From positions 776,724-840,723 of the forward strand of contig JAIETZ010000001.1 in assembly GCA_019744775.1 (NCBI GenBank): DNA of 64,000 bases. The letters run 5' to 3'. Source of the stretch: Candidatus Obscuribacterales bacterium. Its GTDB lineage: Bacteria; Cyanobacteriota; Vampirovibrionia; Obscuribacterales; Obscuribacteraceae. The notes below the pieces were generated by a model. It saw only the letters and a program-made list of their open reading frames with translations, ran no database searches and had not been told where the DNA came from. A program made the translations under genes and the position numbers. Of the stretch, positions 42,092-50,387 are shown piece after piece. How positions within the stretch are numbered: position 1 is the stretch's first letter; each line of letters opens with the position of its first letter.

Positions 42092-44185
42092 ATGCTTCAG
42101 GGTCGTCGTATTGCCGTTGCACTTTCGCTCATGCTTTTGTCGAGCAATGCTTTGCTTGCTAAAGATGCGGAATGGGAAAGCCACTTCAAGGCAGGCGAGA
42201 AAGCCGAAATAGAAGGCAATTATGCCGAGGCACAAAGTGAACTTGCAGAAGCATTGAAGCTAACTGCTAAGTTTCAAACGACGGATCCACGTCTAGCAAA
42301 GACCTATTACGAAGTTGGCGAATTAAGACTCAAGCAGGAAGATTGGCCAGGAGCGCAGCAGTATTTTGAACGCGCGTTGAAAGTACAAGAGAAATTAGGC
42401 GATCCTCTAAGTGTTGATGTTGGCAATTCGGTTGCAGGATTGGCTACGGCGCACGAGCAACAAGGCAATCACCAGATGGCTGTTTTGCTTTTGAAACGTG
42501 TACGCAATATTTGGATAAAACAATATGGCGCAAACGACAGCAGACTGACATCAATACTTCCGGCGATGGCTACTTATGCCATGCTTGATTCGGATTATGC
42601 AACAGCGCAAGAGTGCTACAAGCAACTCATTAGTGTTGAAGAACACACAAGTGGGTCCAACAGCTCAAATTATGGGTCTGCATTGAATTCGATGGCTTCG
42701 TGTCTGGCGTACGTCGGCAAGTTTGCAGAAGCTGAACCATATGCAAGACGTGCAGTAGACGTATTGAGCGCAGCGGGAGATATGCCCAATGCACTTGATG
42801 CAGCAAATGCCAACTTGCAGTACATCTGCCAGAAGTTAGGAAAACCGGCTCCGGTTATTTCAGAGAAGCCGGCACCAGTGCAGGTTGTTGCACAGGCTCC
42901 TGTGGTCACAACGCCCGTCGTTGCAGCACCTGTCTCCAAAGCTCCAGTTGCTGCGACTCCAGTAGCTACAACTCCCGTGGCAGCAGCTCCTGTAATTCCA
43001 CCAGCACCACCACCGACTACTTCAACTTTGAAAGTTACCGGCCAATTGCTTACCGCAAAGCCGGAGACTCCAGCACCAGCTCCAGTTAAAAAGCCTGAGA
43101 TAACAAAGCCTGTTGAAGCTCCCAAAGCACCAGTGGTACCGGTCGTCAAAGAACCGACACCGCCAAGCACACCTACCGGCACAGCAGCTCCGGGCAAAGT
43201 GCAATATCTTGCAGGTGGAAAGCTCATAACACCTGAGCAATTCAAGGCAATGACACTGGCGAATAACGCATTTGAATTGATGCGCGAAGAGAAATTCTTG
43301 ATGGCTGTGCAAATTCTCAAAAATGCACTGGCAATTTTCCCAGACCTCGCCTCAGCACATTCCAATATAGGAATGGCTTACTCACAACTCGGTCAGTTTA
43401 ACGACGCAGAGACACACTTGAAGAAAGCAATATCAATTGATGCTTCGCGTCCGTCGGCTTGGCTCAATCTAGCGAGCACATTTCTAGTAGAAGGAAATCT
43501 CAAAGAAGCTGTGTCTACGTATGGCGAATTTGTTCAACGTTTCCCTAATCAAAAGCTTGTAGCAAAAGTACAGGGAATAAAGTCACAGCTAGACAAAGAA
43601 TTGAAAGAACAAGCTGCGGCTGAAGCAGCAGGACAAAGCTCTGTCGATTACTTCACTTATGCAAGTCACGATGGCGCATCGCGCTGGCCATCTGACAAGA
43701 GCACCATCAAGGTTTACATTGGATCCGGCACAGGCACGCCAGGCTTCAAACCTGAATACGCTGGCTTCCTTGCCGATAGCTTCAAGCAGTGGGAGACAGC
43801 CTGTCCATCAGTACGTTTTCAAATGGTAAAGAGTGGCTCTGGTGCTGACATAGAATGCGCATGGACAGATGATGTAACCAAAATACCTTCTACTCTTGAA
43901 GGTGGCGATACAAGTATTCAGGGTGGCAAGAAAATTAGTCACGCAGCAATTACGATTCTAACTAAGGGTGCAAGCGCAGATTCACCACTCAGCCCAAATC
44001 AAGTTCGTGCTGTTTGCCTGCACCAAATTGGTCATGCTCTTGGTCTAGCCGGACACAGTCCTAAGCCTCAAGATGTTATGTACTGCTCACTGCCACCGGC
44101 AAGCGTGAAGACTCCTCTGTCATCACGTGACACTGCGACAATTCAGAAGCTCTACACACAACTAGTTAGTTTCTTGGTCAGGTAA
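42092..44185 (+). CDS. Secreted TPR protein with C-terminal matrixin-like domain lacking the catalytic Glu
   Basis: 697 aa. Signal peptide MLQGRRIAVALSLMLLSSNA. N-terminal TPR block (about 30-245), then a Pro/Ala/Val-rich linker (about 250-375, repeated PVATTPVAAAPV pieces). A second TPR block follows (about 390-510, LASAHSNIGMAYSQLGQF). The C-terminal domain (about 525-690) resembles M10 matrixins: KVYIGSG, QWETACPSVRF, then LHQIGHALGLAGHSPKPQDVMY. The zinc motif HExxHxxGxxH reads HQIGHALGLAGH; codon CAA replaces the catalytic Glu. Zinc binding may remain but hydrolysis is doubtful. Confidence 0.85.
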   Translation: MLQGRRIAVALSLMLLSSNALLAKDAEWESHFKAGEKAEIEGNYAEAQSELAEALKLTAKFQTTDPRLAKTYYEVGELRLKQEDWPGAQQYFERALKVQEKLGDPLSVDVGNSVAGLATAHEQQGNHQMAVLLLKRVRNIWIKQYGANDSRLTSILPAMATYAMLDSDYATAQECYKQLISVEEHTSGSNSSNYGSALNSMASCLAYVGKFAEAEPYARRAVDVLSAAGDMPNALDAANANLQYICQKLGKPAPVISEKPAPVQVVAQAPVVTTPVVAAPVSKAPVAATPVATTPVAAAPVIPPAPPPTTSTLKVTGQLLTAKPETPAPAPVKKPEITKPVEAPKAPVVPVVKEPTPPSTPTGTAAPGKVQYLAGGKLITPEQFKAMTLANNAFELMREEKFLMAVQILKNALAIFPDLASAHSNIGMAYSQLGQFNDAETHLKKAISIDASRPSAWLNLASTFLVEGNLKEAVSTYGEFVQRFPNQKLVAKVQGIKSQLDKELKEQAAAEAAGQSSVDYFTYASHDGASRWPSDKSTIKVYIGSGTGTPGFKPEYAGFLADSFKQWETACPSVRFQMVKSGSGADIECAWTDDVTKIPSTLEGGDTSIQGGKKISHAAITILTKGASADSPLSPNQVRAVCLHQIGHALGLAGHSPKPQDVMYCSLPPASVKTPLSSRDTATIQKLYTQLVSFLVR

Positions 44186-45217
44186 ATGAAGAATCTCGCA
44201 CTCTCAATTAGCTGCGCACTGCTCACTTCATTGTGTCCAGCCAATTCACAGCTAATGGAAATGGACAAAGAAGACTTGCCACCGCCGGTGCAGGAAAAAT
44301 CCAAACAACCGGAAGCAGGCGTCACGCCAATGATGTCTTGGATTGATGAGAAGCAAAAGCCAAAAGCATATTTGGTTTGTATTCATGGATTGGGATTGCA
44401 CAAAGGCGCATTCACTGCCTTTGCTCAGCGCATGAATCAATTGGGCTTTGGTGTTTATGCTGTCGATATTCGTGGATTTGGCTCATTCCATAAAGATGGC
44501 GACTTGAGCGCTCACGGACACATTGATTTTCCAGGTGCGCTGAAAGACGTTGAAGGCGCCCTTAAATTTGTCCGCGCACAACACCCAGGCAGCCCAGTAT
44601 ATTTAGTCGGCGAATCAATGGGCGGCGGTATTTCCTTGCAGGCTACTTCTCTCTATCCGAATTTGATCGATGGACTTATCTGTTGCGTACCAGCTGGTGA
44701 AAGATACAACGTCGCCAAAGACTCACTCAAAGTTGGCTTGCATTTACTTGGCGGTGCCAAGAAGGATATGGATGTTACAGAGATTGTGGTCGGGCGCTCC
44801 GCTACAACACACCTAGCTCCTGGTCAGATTCAATCCGAACAAAGCAAGAAAGAAGCAGCCGAAAAGCAACAAGAATTAGAAACCAAATGGATAGCCGACC
44901 TAAACGAATTCGGCAGGTTACAGTTGTCTCCAGTCGAGCTGATGGCATTTCAAAGCTTTATGGACAACAATCACAAAGCAGCAAAGAAAATAGCCACGAC
45001 GCCGGTCTTGATGATGCAAGGCGTTGGCGATGCTTTGGTCAAGCATGAAGGTCAAGAGGAATTAATTCAAGAAATTCCGTCAAAAGACAGCAAATTGGTA
45101 TTTGTCGACCAAGCTAGGCATTTGATATTGGAAGAATTTCAGGACAATGATCCTGATGTGCAGGAAAGTGTTATTCAATTAGTGTCCAACTGGTTGAATG
45201 ACCATGTAGCTAAGTGA
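44186..45217 (+). CDS. Alpha/beta hydrolase (monoacylglycerol lipase-like), secreted or anchored
   Basis: 343 aa; ATG immediately follows the stop of the TPR-matrixin gene. N-terminal signal-like LALSISCALLTSLCPANS. The catalytic core is of the serine-hydrolase alpha/beta fold: oxyanion region CIHGLGLHKGAFT (about residue 70), nucleophile elbow LVGESMGGGISLQ (about 150), and C-terminal His in DQARHLILEE (about 315). It resembles monoacylglycerol lipases of the Serine-aminopeptidase/hydrolase_4 group. It probably acts on lipids or esters at the cell surface. Confidence 0.87.
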   Translation: MKNLALSISCALLTSLCPANSQLMEMDKEDLPPPVQEKSKQPEAGVTPMMSWIDEKQKPKAYLVCIHGLGLHKGAFTAFAQRMNQLGFGVYAVDIRGFGSFHKDGDLSAHGHIDFPGALKDVEGALKFVRAQHPGSPVYLVGESMGGGISLQATSLYPNLIDGLICCVPAGERYNVAKDSLKVGLHLLGGAKKDMDVTEIVVGRSATTHLAPGQIQSEQSKKEAAEKQQELETKWIADLNEFGRLQLSPVELMAFQSFMDNNHKAAKKIATTPVLMMQGVGDALVKHEGQEELIQEIPSKDSKLVFVDQARHLILEEFQDNDPDVQESVIQLVSNWLNDHVAK

Positions 45218-45234
45218 CAATAGAAGGAACTCCC

Positions 45235-46137
45235 ATGAAGAAAATTATCGCCAGCCTCTCGTTGGCATTACTTATAGTATTTGGCTTAGCTGCCACAAGT
45301 TTCGCCCTGCCTCGTCCTGTCAGATTGGCTATTACAGCCGCTACCGGCAGCGGGACTGAACAACAAATCGTTGATTCAATCATTGCAAGACTGCAAGAAA
45401 ATCAATACATTGTAGTATCAACCGTCAATCCTGACTGGAATATCAGTTGCCGTGTCGATGACAATACTGATATTGCTTCGATGACTGTTCGCGTCAATGG
45501 CACAGTCACAATCAAAACAGCAAGAGATGGCGCTGTCATCAACACGATCTCAGCACAGGCTAATAAGCAAGACTTCAGTGCAAGTGGTGCTGCACCATTG
45601 AATAAAGCATTGGTCACAACCGCAATGCGCGAAGTGGTTCAAGAATTAAGTCAAAGATCAATACAACCGATTGAACAAGCCGTTGTCACAGAGCTAGATG
45701 CTCGCGAAAAAATCGAGAAGGCCAAGTCATTGGCTCACGAAGAGAAATACGAGGAAGCACTTGAAACAGTAATGATGATTACTCGTGATAGCCCGCATTT
45801 TTGGCCGGCACACGCACTTGCGGATCAAATTCAAATGGAGATAGATGCACGCAACCTGGTCAATCAGGCTAAAGCTAAGGCCAGACAGGGACAGTACAGA
45901 CAAGCCATCGTCGACCTGCGCCAAGTCACCTCCAAGTCCAAGCGCTATCACACCGCTCAAGGGTTAATTGCAACGTATTCTCAATACACATTAGCAAAAA
46001 ATAAAACAGCTGCCGCCCCTATAGCCGCCGATGCCACAAATGCCCAATTGAAGGCACTGGCAGCGGAAAGACGGGCACTTGAGCTTAAGCGCCAAGCAAT
46101 CGATGCTCAAGAGGCTGCCATTAGATCAAATAGATAA
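45235..46137 (+). CDS. Secreted protein with TPR-like C-terminal half
   Basis: 300 aa from ATG 45235, chosen because GAAGGAACTCCC precedes it; an upstream GTG at 45214 overlaps the hydrolase stop. Signal peptide MKKIIASLSLALLIVFGLAA. The first half (about 30-150) is a mixed domain with RVDDNTDIASMTVRVNGTVTI strands. The second half has TPR-like helices (KAKSLAHEEKYEEALETVMM, QAKAKARQGQYRQAIVDLRQV) and ends in a long Ala/Lys coiled coil. It lies 18 nt beyond the hydrolase gene, in the same operon. Confidence 0.7.
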   Translation: MKKIIASLSLALLIVFGLAATSFALPRPVRLAITAATGSGTEQQIVDSIIARLQENQYIVVSTVNPDWNISCRVDDNTDIASMTVRVNGTVTIKTARDGAVINTISAQANKQDFSASGAAPLNKALVTTAMREVVQELSQRSIQPIEQAVVTELDAREKIEKAKSLAHEEKYEEALETVMMITRDSPHFWPAHALADQIQMEIDARNLVNQAKAKARQGQYRQAIVDLRQVTSKSKRYHTAQGLIATYSQYTLAKNKTAAAPIAADATNAQLKALAAERRALELKRQAIDAQEAAIRSNR

Positions 46138-46166
46138 GCCGTAACTTAGGCTGCCATGCGGTAAAA

Positions 46167-46213
46167 TACTCCTCCAATGCTGTTGCAAAACCGCCACTGG
46201 GGCGGGAGGAGTA
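46167..46213 (+). promoter_or_regulatory. Leader hairpin able to sequester the ribosome site of the CsgG-like gene
   Basis: TACTCCTCC (46167-46175) is the exact complement of GGAGGAGTA (46205-46213), the Shine-Dalgarno of the gene starting at 46221. A smaller CCGCC/GGCGG stem sits inside. If transcribed as one leader, the ribosome site would be closed. A competing reading is a promoter: TAAAAT at 46162-46167 would place the start inside the left arm. Confidence 0.5.
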
Positions 46214-46220
46214 CATTGAA

Positions 46221-47324
46221 ATGAAATTCGGCAAACTATCAGCCCTTGTTGTGGCACTATCAATGGTGGCATCACTTGCGTTCCCAACAAGCAGCTTTGC
46301 TGGCGCCAAGCGTCGCATCGCCGTTATGCCTTTTAAATACGGCTCCGTTTCAGCTGAAGTCGGCGCAGCCGACATCGGTACAGGTATCGTCAGCTTGATC
46401 GTCACAAGACTGGTCAACGACGGCACATACTCTGTTTGCGAAAGAGAAATGATTGATGCAATTCTCAAAGAGCAAAACCTTTCCAACAGTGACCGCGCCG
46501 ATTCAGCAACAGCTGCCAAAATCGGTAAATTGCTCGGCGTTGATGCAATCATCTGCGGTACGGTTACACAATTCGGTTTTGAAACCAGCAACACCAATGT
46601 CGGCGCTCCGATAAGCATGGCCAGTGGCTACATTCCATTTGTAGGCGGTTTGGGTATGCTCGGTGGTATGAGCGTTCACAAACAAAAAGCCAAAGTCGGT
46701 ATTGATGCTCGTGTTATCGACATCAACACCGGTGAAATCCTCGCGGCAGTAAATGGCGCTGGTCAATCCAAGCGTAGTGGCGCTTCCATGGGCGGCAACT
46801 GGGGCGGCAACTGGTGGGATTCCTCCAACTTCGCAAGCTCCATCGCTGGTGAAGCAACACTTGCCGCTGTCGAACAAATAACAGGTCAATTGACTGCAAT
46901 GGCAGCAAGAATTCCCGACAATCAATCGCTTATTGCTGAAAATGTTCAAGGCAAAATCGCTGATGTTACTGGTTCAACAGTAATCATCAACGTCGGCAAA
47001 GTGAATGGTCTTAAAGTTGGCGATCACTTACAAGCTGAACGCGTAACCAAAACAGTCAAAGATCCAACAACCGGCAAAGTAATCAAAGAAGTTACATCGC
47101 CTGTTGCAATCATCACTTTGACTGAAGTTGATTCCAGCACATCAACAGGTAATGTTGACCGTGGCTCCAGCCTGGCTGTTGGCGACAACGTCAAAAAGCT
47201 CTCAGCTACAACTGATGTGTCTGCAATCTTGCTTACACCAGTCAACACCGGCACAAGCTCCACCAACACTCAAGCTCCTGCCGCAATCAAGACTGGCGCT
47301 AAGACTGGTTCCAAGACTCAGTAA
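46221..47324 (+). CDS. CsgG/HfaB-family secreted protein
   Basis: 367 aa. Signal peptide LSALVVALSMVASLAFPTSSFA. The CsgG-like domain (about 30-225) has RIAVMPFKYGSV, DIGTGIVSLIVTRLV, YSVCEREMIDAILKEQNLS, AAKIGKLLGVDAIICGTVTQF and KVGIDARVIDINTGEIL, which is the order found in CsgG and HfaB. CsgG secretes curli subunits and HfaB anchors holdfast. No curli subunit gene is nearby. The second part (about 245-330) is a FlgT-C-like fold, IADVTGSTVIINVGKVNGLKVGDH. Confidence 0.85.
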   Translation: MKFGKLSALVVALSMVASLAFPTSSFAGAKRRIAVMPFKYGSVSAEVGAADIGTGIVSLIVTRLVNDGTYSVCEREMIDAILKEQNLSNSDRADSATAAKIGKLLGVDAIICGTVTQFGFETSNTNVGAPISMASGYIPFVGGLGMLGGMSVHKQKAKVGIDARVIDINTGEILAAVNGAGQSKRSGASMGGNWGGNWWDSSNFASSIAGEATLAAVEQITGQLTAMAARIPDNQSLIAENVQGKIADVTGSTVIINVGKVNGLKVGDHLQAERVTKTVKDPTTGKVIKEVTSPVAIITLTEVDSSTSTGNVDRGSSLAVGDNVKKLSATTDVSAILLTPVNTGTSSTNTQAPAAIKTGAKTGSKTQ

Positions 47325-47354
47325 TTGCAATCAGTAATTAAGTAGGAAACAAAT

Positions 47355-47810
47355 ATGTCAAAGAAACAAATATGCTTGGCTTTGCTAAGCGTCAGTTTGC
47401 TCTCGAGCACATTTACAGGCACAGCCTGGTCAGCTTCGCAAATTGACTGGAGCAAGAAGCTGGAAAAGGCAAATCACCAACTCGCGATAGGTGAAGTTGA
47501 TGTAGCTATAAACCTCTTCTCTGCTGAGGTCAAAAAGCATCCAGAAGCTGGTCCGCCTCACGTAGGTCTGGGTAAAGCGCTGAAGAGAAAGGGCAGGCTC
47601 TCTGAAGCGAAGTCTGAGTTTACCCGCTCAACGGAAGTTGACCCAGGCTATGCAGAAGCTTTCTACGAACTTGGCTCGATGCAAGAGAATGATCGTGAAT
47701 GGCAAGCAGCCGCAAGCTCATTTGAACAATACCTGCAACTTGCTCCGGATAGTGACCATGCAAAATCTGCCGGTGAGCGTCTGCGCAACTGCAAGGAACA
47801 CCTAGAATAA
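47355..47810 (+). CDS. Secreted TPR protein
   Basis: 151 aa, AGTAGGAAACAAAT before the ATG. Signal peptide ICLALLSVSLLSSTFTGTAWS. Three TPR units fill the mature part (LEKANHQLAIGEVDVAINLF, HVGLGKALKRKGRLSEAKSEF, YELGSMQENDREWQAAASSF). It overlaps the next TPR gene by one base (TAATG). It follows the CsgG-like gene by 30 nt, so it is probably an accessory factor in the same assembly. Confidence 0.8.
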   Translation: MSKKQICLALLSVSLLSSTFTGTAWSASQIDWSKKLEKANHQLAIGEVDVAINLFSAEVKKHPEAGPPHVGLGKALKRKGRLSEAKSEFTRSTEVDPGYAEAFYELGSMQENDREWQAAASSFEQYLQLAPDSDHAKSAGERLRNCKEHLE

Positions 47811-48769
47811 TGAAATCACCATTTGTAATCGGCATCGCTGTTGTACTTTCCTTGGTCACCAGCGATTGCTTTGCTACAGGTTCGTCTGATCAGGGAATGG
47901 TCTTCTTCAAGCAAGCGAAGTACGCAGCAGCAGCTTCAGCATTTGCCAAATCGTACGCGTCAAGTCACAGCGCAACAGATTGTTATTACACCGCCTTGTC
48001 TTATCACTACGATCGAAAGTCAGATCTGGCAAGAAAGTTTTATCAAGAAACCGTACAGCGTTTTCCAAACTCACGGGAAGCCGCTCTGGCACAGCAAGCT
48101 CTGGCCTCGACCAGACCAACAACAGCAGCGAAAATAACGCCCTTTTCGACATCCAGAGACAATGTCGCTACGTCAGCTCCTGCTACGGCTCCGGCTAGCG
48201 ATGATCCAGTGTCAGATCTTTTAGCCAAAGCAGAAGCCGCCGACCGTGCAAATCAGCCATCGACAGCCGACGCTTACTATAGCGATGCTATTCGACACGC
48301 AGAGAAATTGGGACAAAACAATCCCAAACTCTTGCAAGCGATCACCCAGTCAGCAGATTATTTTGCTAAACATCAACGAACAGATAAAGCCTTGGCGGCT
48401 TACGATCGCGCAAGATACATCTTGCGTATTCGTCACGGCGAAGACAGCTTGCAATGCGGCAACAACAGTCTTGCTATTGCACGCATGTTCAAAAGCGTAG
48501 ACAACGTCGATGATGCAAAGTCTCATTACTATCAAGCAATTGATACGTACACAAACGCTCTAAGAGGCGCGGAAGGCAAATCTAATAGCACTGCCACACA
48601 GCAGCGCGCCTCGCTTGCCGATACGCTGGATGAGCTTGCCAACTTTTTGTACAACCTCACCTTTTCCACTAGAGGCTATGGCAACGTGGAAGTAAAATCG
48701 CAGCACACGACCGACTTAGAAGTGTCCCAATTGCGCGCGCGAGCTGAACGAGTACGGGCCGGCAACTAA
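47810..48769 (+). CDS. Secreted TPR protein
   Basis: 319 aa. Signal peptide FVIGIAVVLSLVTSDCFA. TPR-like units at about residues 24-100 (MVFFKQAKYAAAASAFAKSYA, YYTALSYHYDRKSDLARKFY) with a Thr/Ala/Pro linker (about 100-138), then further units (LLAKAEAADRANQPSTADAYY, SADYFAKHQRTDKALAAYDRA). The C-terminal part (about 260-319) is a helical stretch with an LADTLDELANFLYNL motif. It is the last gene of the 42092-48769 run of secreted proteins. Confidence 0.78.
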   Translation: MKSPFVIGIAVVLSLVTSDCFATGSSDQGMVFFKQAKYAAAASAFAKSYASSHSATDCYYTALSYHYDRKSDLARKFYQETVQRFPNSREAALAQQALASTRPTTAAKITPFSTSRDNVATSAPATAPASDDPVSDLLAKAEAADRANQPSTADAYYSDAIRHAEKLGQNNPKLLQAITQSADYFAKHQRTDKALAAYDRARYILRIRHGEDSLQCGNNSLAIARMFKSVDNVDDAKSHYYQAIDTYTNALRGAEGKSNSTATQQRASLADTLDELANFLYNLTFSTRGYGNVEVKSQHTTDLEVSQLRARAERVRAGN

Positions 48770-48865
48770 GCAACTCGACAGTGGCGGATTACACTAGTAT
48801 CGCCATCTATTCCTACGATCCAGCCAAAAGCTTATCACCGTCATAGTTTCGGGTAATGCCTGCAA

Positions 48866-49720
48866 TTACTGGGATCTGAGCGCGTTAAATAAGACCAATT
48901 GCTCAGCCGCTTTGCGATTGTCCGAACCGCCACCGCTGGTGCCACAGGCTACTGCAATTGGCACAGCAATAGCCGTCGCAATTAAGCACAAACCAATTGC
49001 ACTCATGATGATGATCTTCTTTTTGCGCGACATGCTACCTACTTGTTTTTCCCCTTTAGACTCGGCTTTTTTTGGTTCTGATTTTACGGTCTTTTTTGCC
49101 TCAGCCTTCAAAGCCATTGTCGGAGTGAAAGTAATCTGACTGGCATCAGCAATAACTTTTGCTTTGCCGGTCATGTCAGAGCTGGTTCTAACAGGCATTT
49201 CGAATTTGAACACTCTTGGTGAAGTGATTTCAGCAATGTTGGCTGTATCGATTGTGCGATTAGTAATGTCTGTCTGAATCTGAAGGTATTTATCGGTGCA
49301 ACTAACAATTTTGCCGGTGTGAGTGGTGCCATCAGTCAGCTTCACTGTATCGTTTGTACCTGGAATATCAAACTCAGGCAACGATGAACCGCCTTCAAGC
49401 AGCAACAATCCTGTTACGCGGCCTTCGGTATTGTGTCCTTCGAAATTTGTCTTGAAGGTAGTACCGGTTAGTTGCTTCTGACTGTCGTCGACTTTCTCGG
49501 TGAGGTCGACAGATTCAAAGATAATGTCAACCTTGTTGCCGCTCATTACAACCGCGCTCTTATCGAGCTTAACTTTACCTATGCGTTTGGCATCAAGACG
49601 TCCTTGAATATTGACCGCATTAGTAGGTCGGTCATAACTAATCATCGCCGCTAGAGCTGAAAGGCTCCACAGTGGCTGCAAAACAACAATAACACTTGCC
49701 AACAACAATGGTAAACGCAT
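48866..49720 (-). CDS. Secreted or membrane-anchored protein of unknown function
   Basis: 284 aa. Signal peptide LLLASVIVVLQPLWSLSALA. The mature part is beta-rich (VNIQGRLDAKRIGKVKLDKS, HTGKIVSCTDKYLQIQTDIT), a pattern also seen in bacterial surface proteins with Sm-like strands. A Lys/Glu linker leads to one C-terminal membrane helix (IIIMSAIGLCLIATAIAVPIAV, about 245-266) and a short Ala/Arg tail, so the body would sit outside with the tail in the cytoplasm. GGAGGAG precedes the ATG, within a leader that can pair with it. Confidence 0.7.
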   Translation of the reverse strand: MRLPLLLASVIVVLQPLWSLSALAAMISYDRPTNAVNIQGRLDAKRIGKVKLDKSAVVMSGNKVDIIFESVDLTEKVDDSQKQLTGTTFKTNFEGHNTEGRVTGLLLLEGGSSLPEFDIPGTNDTVKLTDGTTHTGKIVSCTDKYLQIQTDITNRTIDTANIAEITSPRVFKFEMPVRTSSDMTGKAKVIADASQITFTPTMALKAEAKKTVKSEPKKAESKGEKQVGSMSRKKKIIIMSAIGLCLIATAIAVPIAVACGTSGGGSDNRKAAEQLVLFNALRSQ

Positions 49721-49723
49721 GGT

Positions 49724-49791
49724 CTCCTCCGAGCAAAGACACGCTTTGAGACCCCAAAATGGGGCCGCGGTTTTTTTCCTATGCAGAGGAG
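49724..49791 (-). promoter_or_regulatory. Leader pairing with ribosome site of the 48866-49720 gene
   Basis: On the minus strand CTCCTC (49786-49791) is followed by a CCCC-ATTTT-GGGG hairpin and then by GGAGGAG (49724-49730), the Shine-Dalgarno of the gene. The six-base complement could close the site, as in the leader at 46167-46213. Confidence 0.35.
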
Positions 49792-49918
49792 AATATCAAC
49801 TTGACTTCAATTCCATACTATAAATTCACGACCTTTTAAGCTTGTTTACGCAAGCAATCAAAGTCGCAAATTTATATGGAAGCTAGACTGCTGACCGTCC
49901 AGTTAATAGGTTAATTAG

Positions 49919-50086
49919 AAAGACTGCCAAAGCCAGTACGAGCAGCGCGTGAATGATTTAATTAGCACGGAAAGAAAAGTAATTATTGAATCAAGGAAGA
50001 GCGGCAAGATATCGGATGATGTTCTCCATCTTTTAGAACACGAACTAGATCTTGCTGAAAGCAAACTTCTTCCTAAAACGACGTAA
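49919..50086 (+). pseudogene. C-terminal remnant of a CPA1-type Na+/H+ antiporter gene
   Basis: After a stop at 49916-49918 the frame runs KDCQSQYEQRVNDLI, then TERKVIIESRKSGKISDDVL, and HLLEHELDLAESKLLP to the TAA at 50086. This is the C-terminal cytoplasmic helix block of CPA1/NhaP antiporters, which typically ends ELDLEEARL. No membrane part is present in the 200 nt upstream, so this is a decayed gene end. Confidence 0.6.
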
Positions 50087-50093
50087 TACAAAA

Positions 50094-50144
50094 TGCCCTT
50101 AGCTAAGCCGGAGCAGGGGGTGGACTCCAGCTTAGCTAAGGGCA
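50094..50144 (-). terminator. Long hairpin downstream of small membrane peptide gene
   Basis: A 20-bp stem with one mismatch (TGCCCTTAGCTAAGC arm) and an 11-nt loop, read on the minus strand as TCCACCCCCTG. It is followed on the minus strand by TTTTGTATT, so it should end transcription of the 61-aa gene. Loop and inner stem (AAGCCGGAG/CTCC) are shared with the hairpin at 50357-50387. Confidence 0.7.
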
Positions 50145-50151
50145 TATTTCT

Positions 50152-50337
50152 CTACAACGGACCTTGAGCGTTAGCAGTGATAACCGTTATCGACTCTTGG
50201 GCAGTAGTACCGTTAGCTTTCATGTGGTAATTGAGGAAACCAAACGAACCAATTACTACTGCCATAGACATTGCGGCTAGTGCCACGATTACTGTGTTGC
50301 CTGAAGATTTTCTGGAGTTTGTCATTTTGAATTTCAC
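50152..50337 (-). CDS. Small membrane peptide, 61 aa
   Basis: One hydrophobic helix (TVIVALAAMSMAVVIGSFGFL, residues about 15-35) after a basic start (MKFKMTNSRKSSG), and a short outside tail (ESITVITANAQGPL). AAAGGTGAAATTCAAA precedes the ATG. I see no known family. It lies between two related hairpins, the upstream one in its leader and the downstream one at its end, which is strong evidence of a small independent transcript. Confidence 0.6.
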   Translation of the reverse strand: MKFKMTNSRKSSGNTVIVALAAMSMAVVIGSFGFLNYHMKANGTTAQESITVITANAQGPL

Positions 50338-50356
50338 CTTTATAGTCGGCCTCAGC

Positions 50357-50387
50357 CAAGCCGGAGCAGGGGGTGGACTCCGGCTTG
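50357..50387 (-). promoter_or_regulatory. Leader hairpin upstream of small membrane peptide gene
   Basis: CAAGCCGGAG pairs perfectly with CTCCGGCTTG over the same 11-nt loop (CAGGGGGTGGA on the plus strand) as the downstream terminator hairpin. It lies 20 nt before the ATG at 50337, so it is part of the leader or of the preceding terminator. Confidence 0.55.

Noticed and set aside
42670..43365. Long minus frame opposite the TPR-matrixin gene
   Set aside because: It is the antisense of the Pro/Ala/Val-rich linker; biased composition keeps the frame open. The plus gene has a signal peptide and TPR domains.
49915..50145. 76-codon minus frame
   Set aside because: It is the antisense of the antiporter remnant and of the terminator hairpin.
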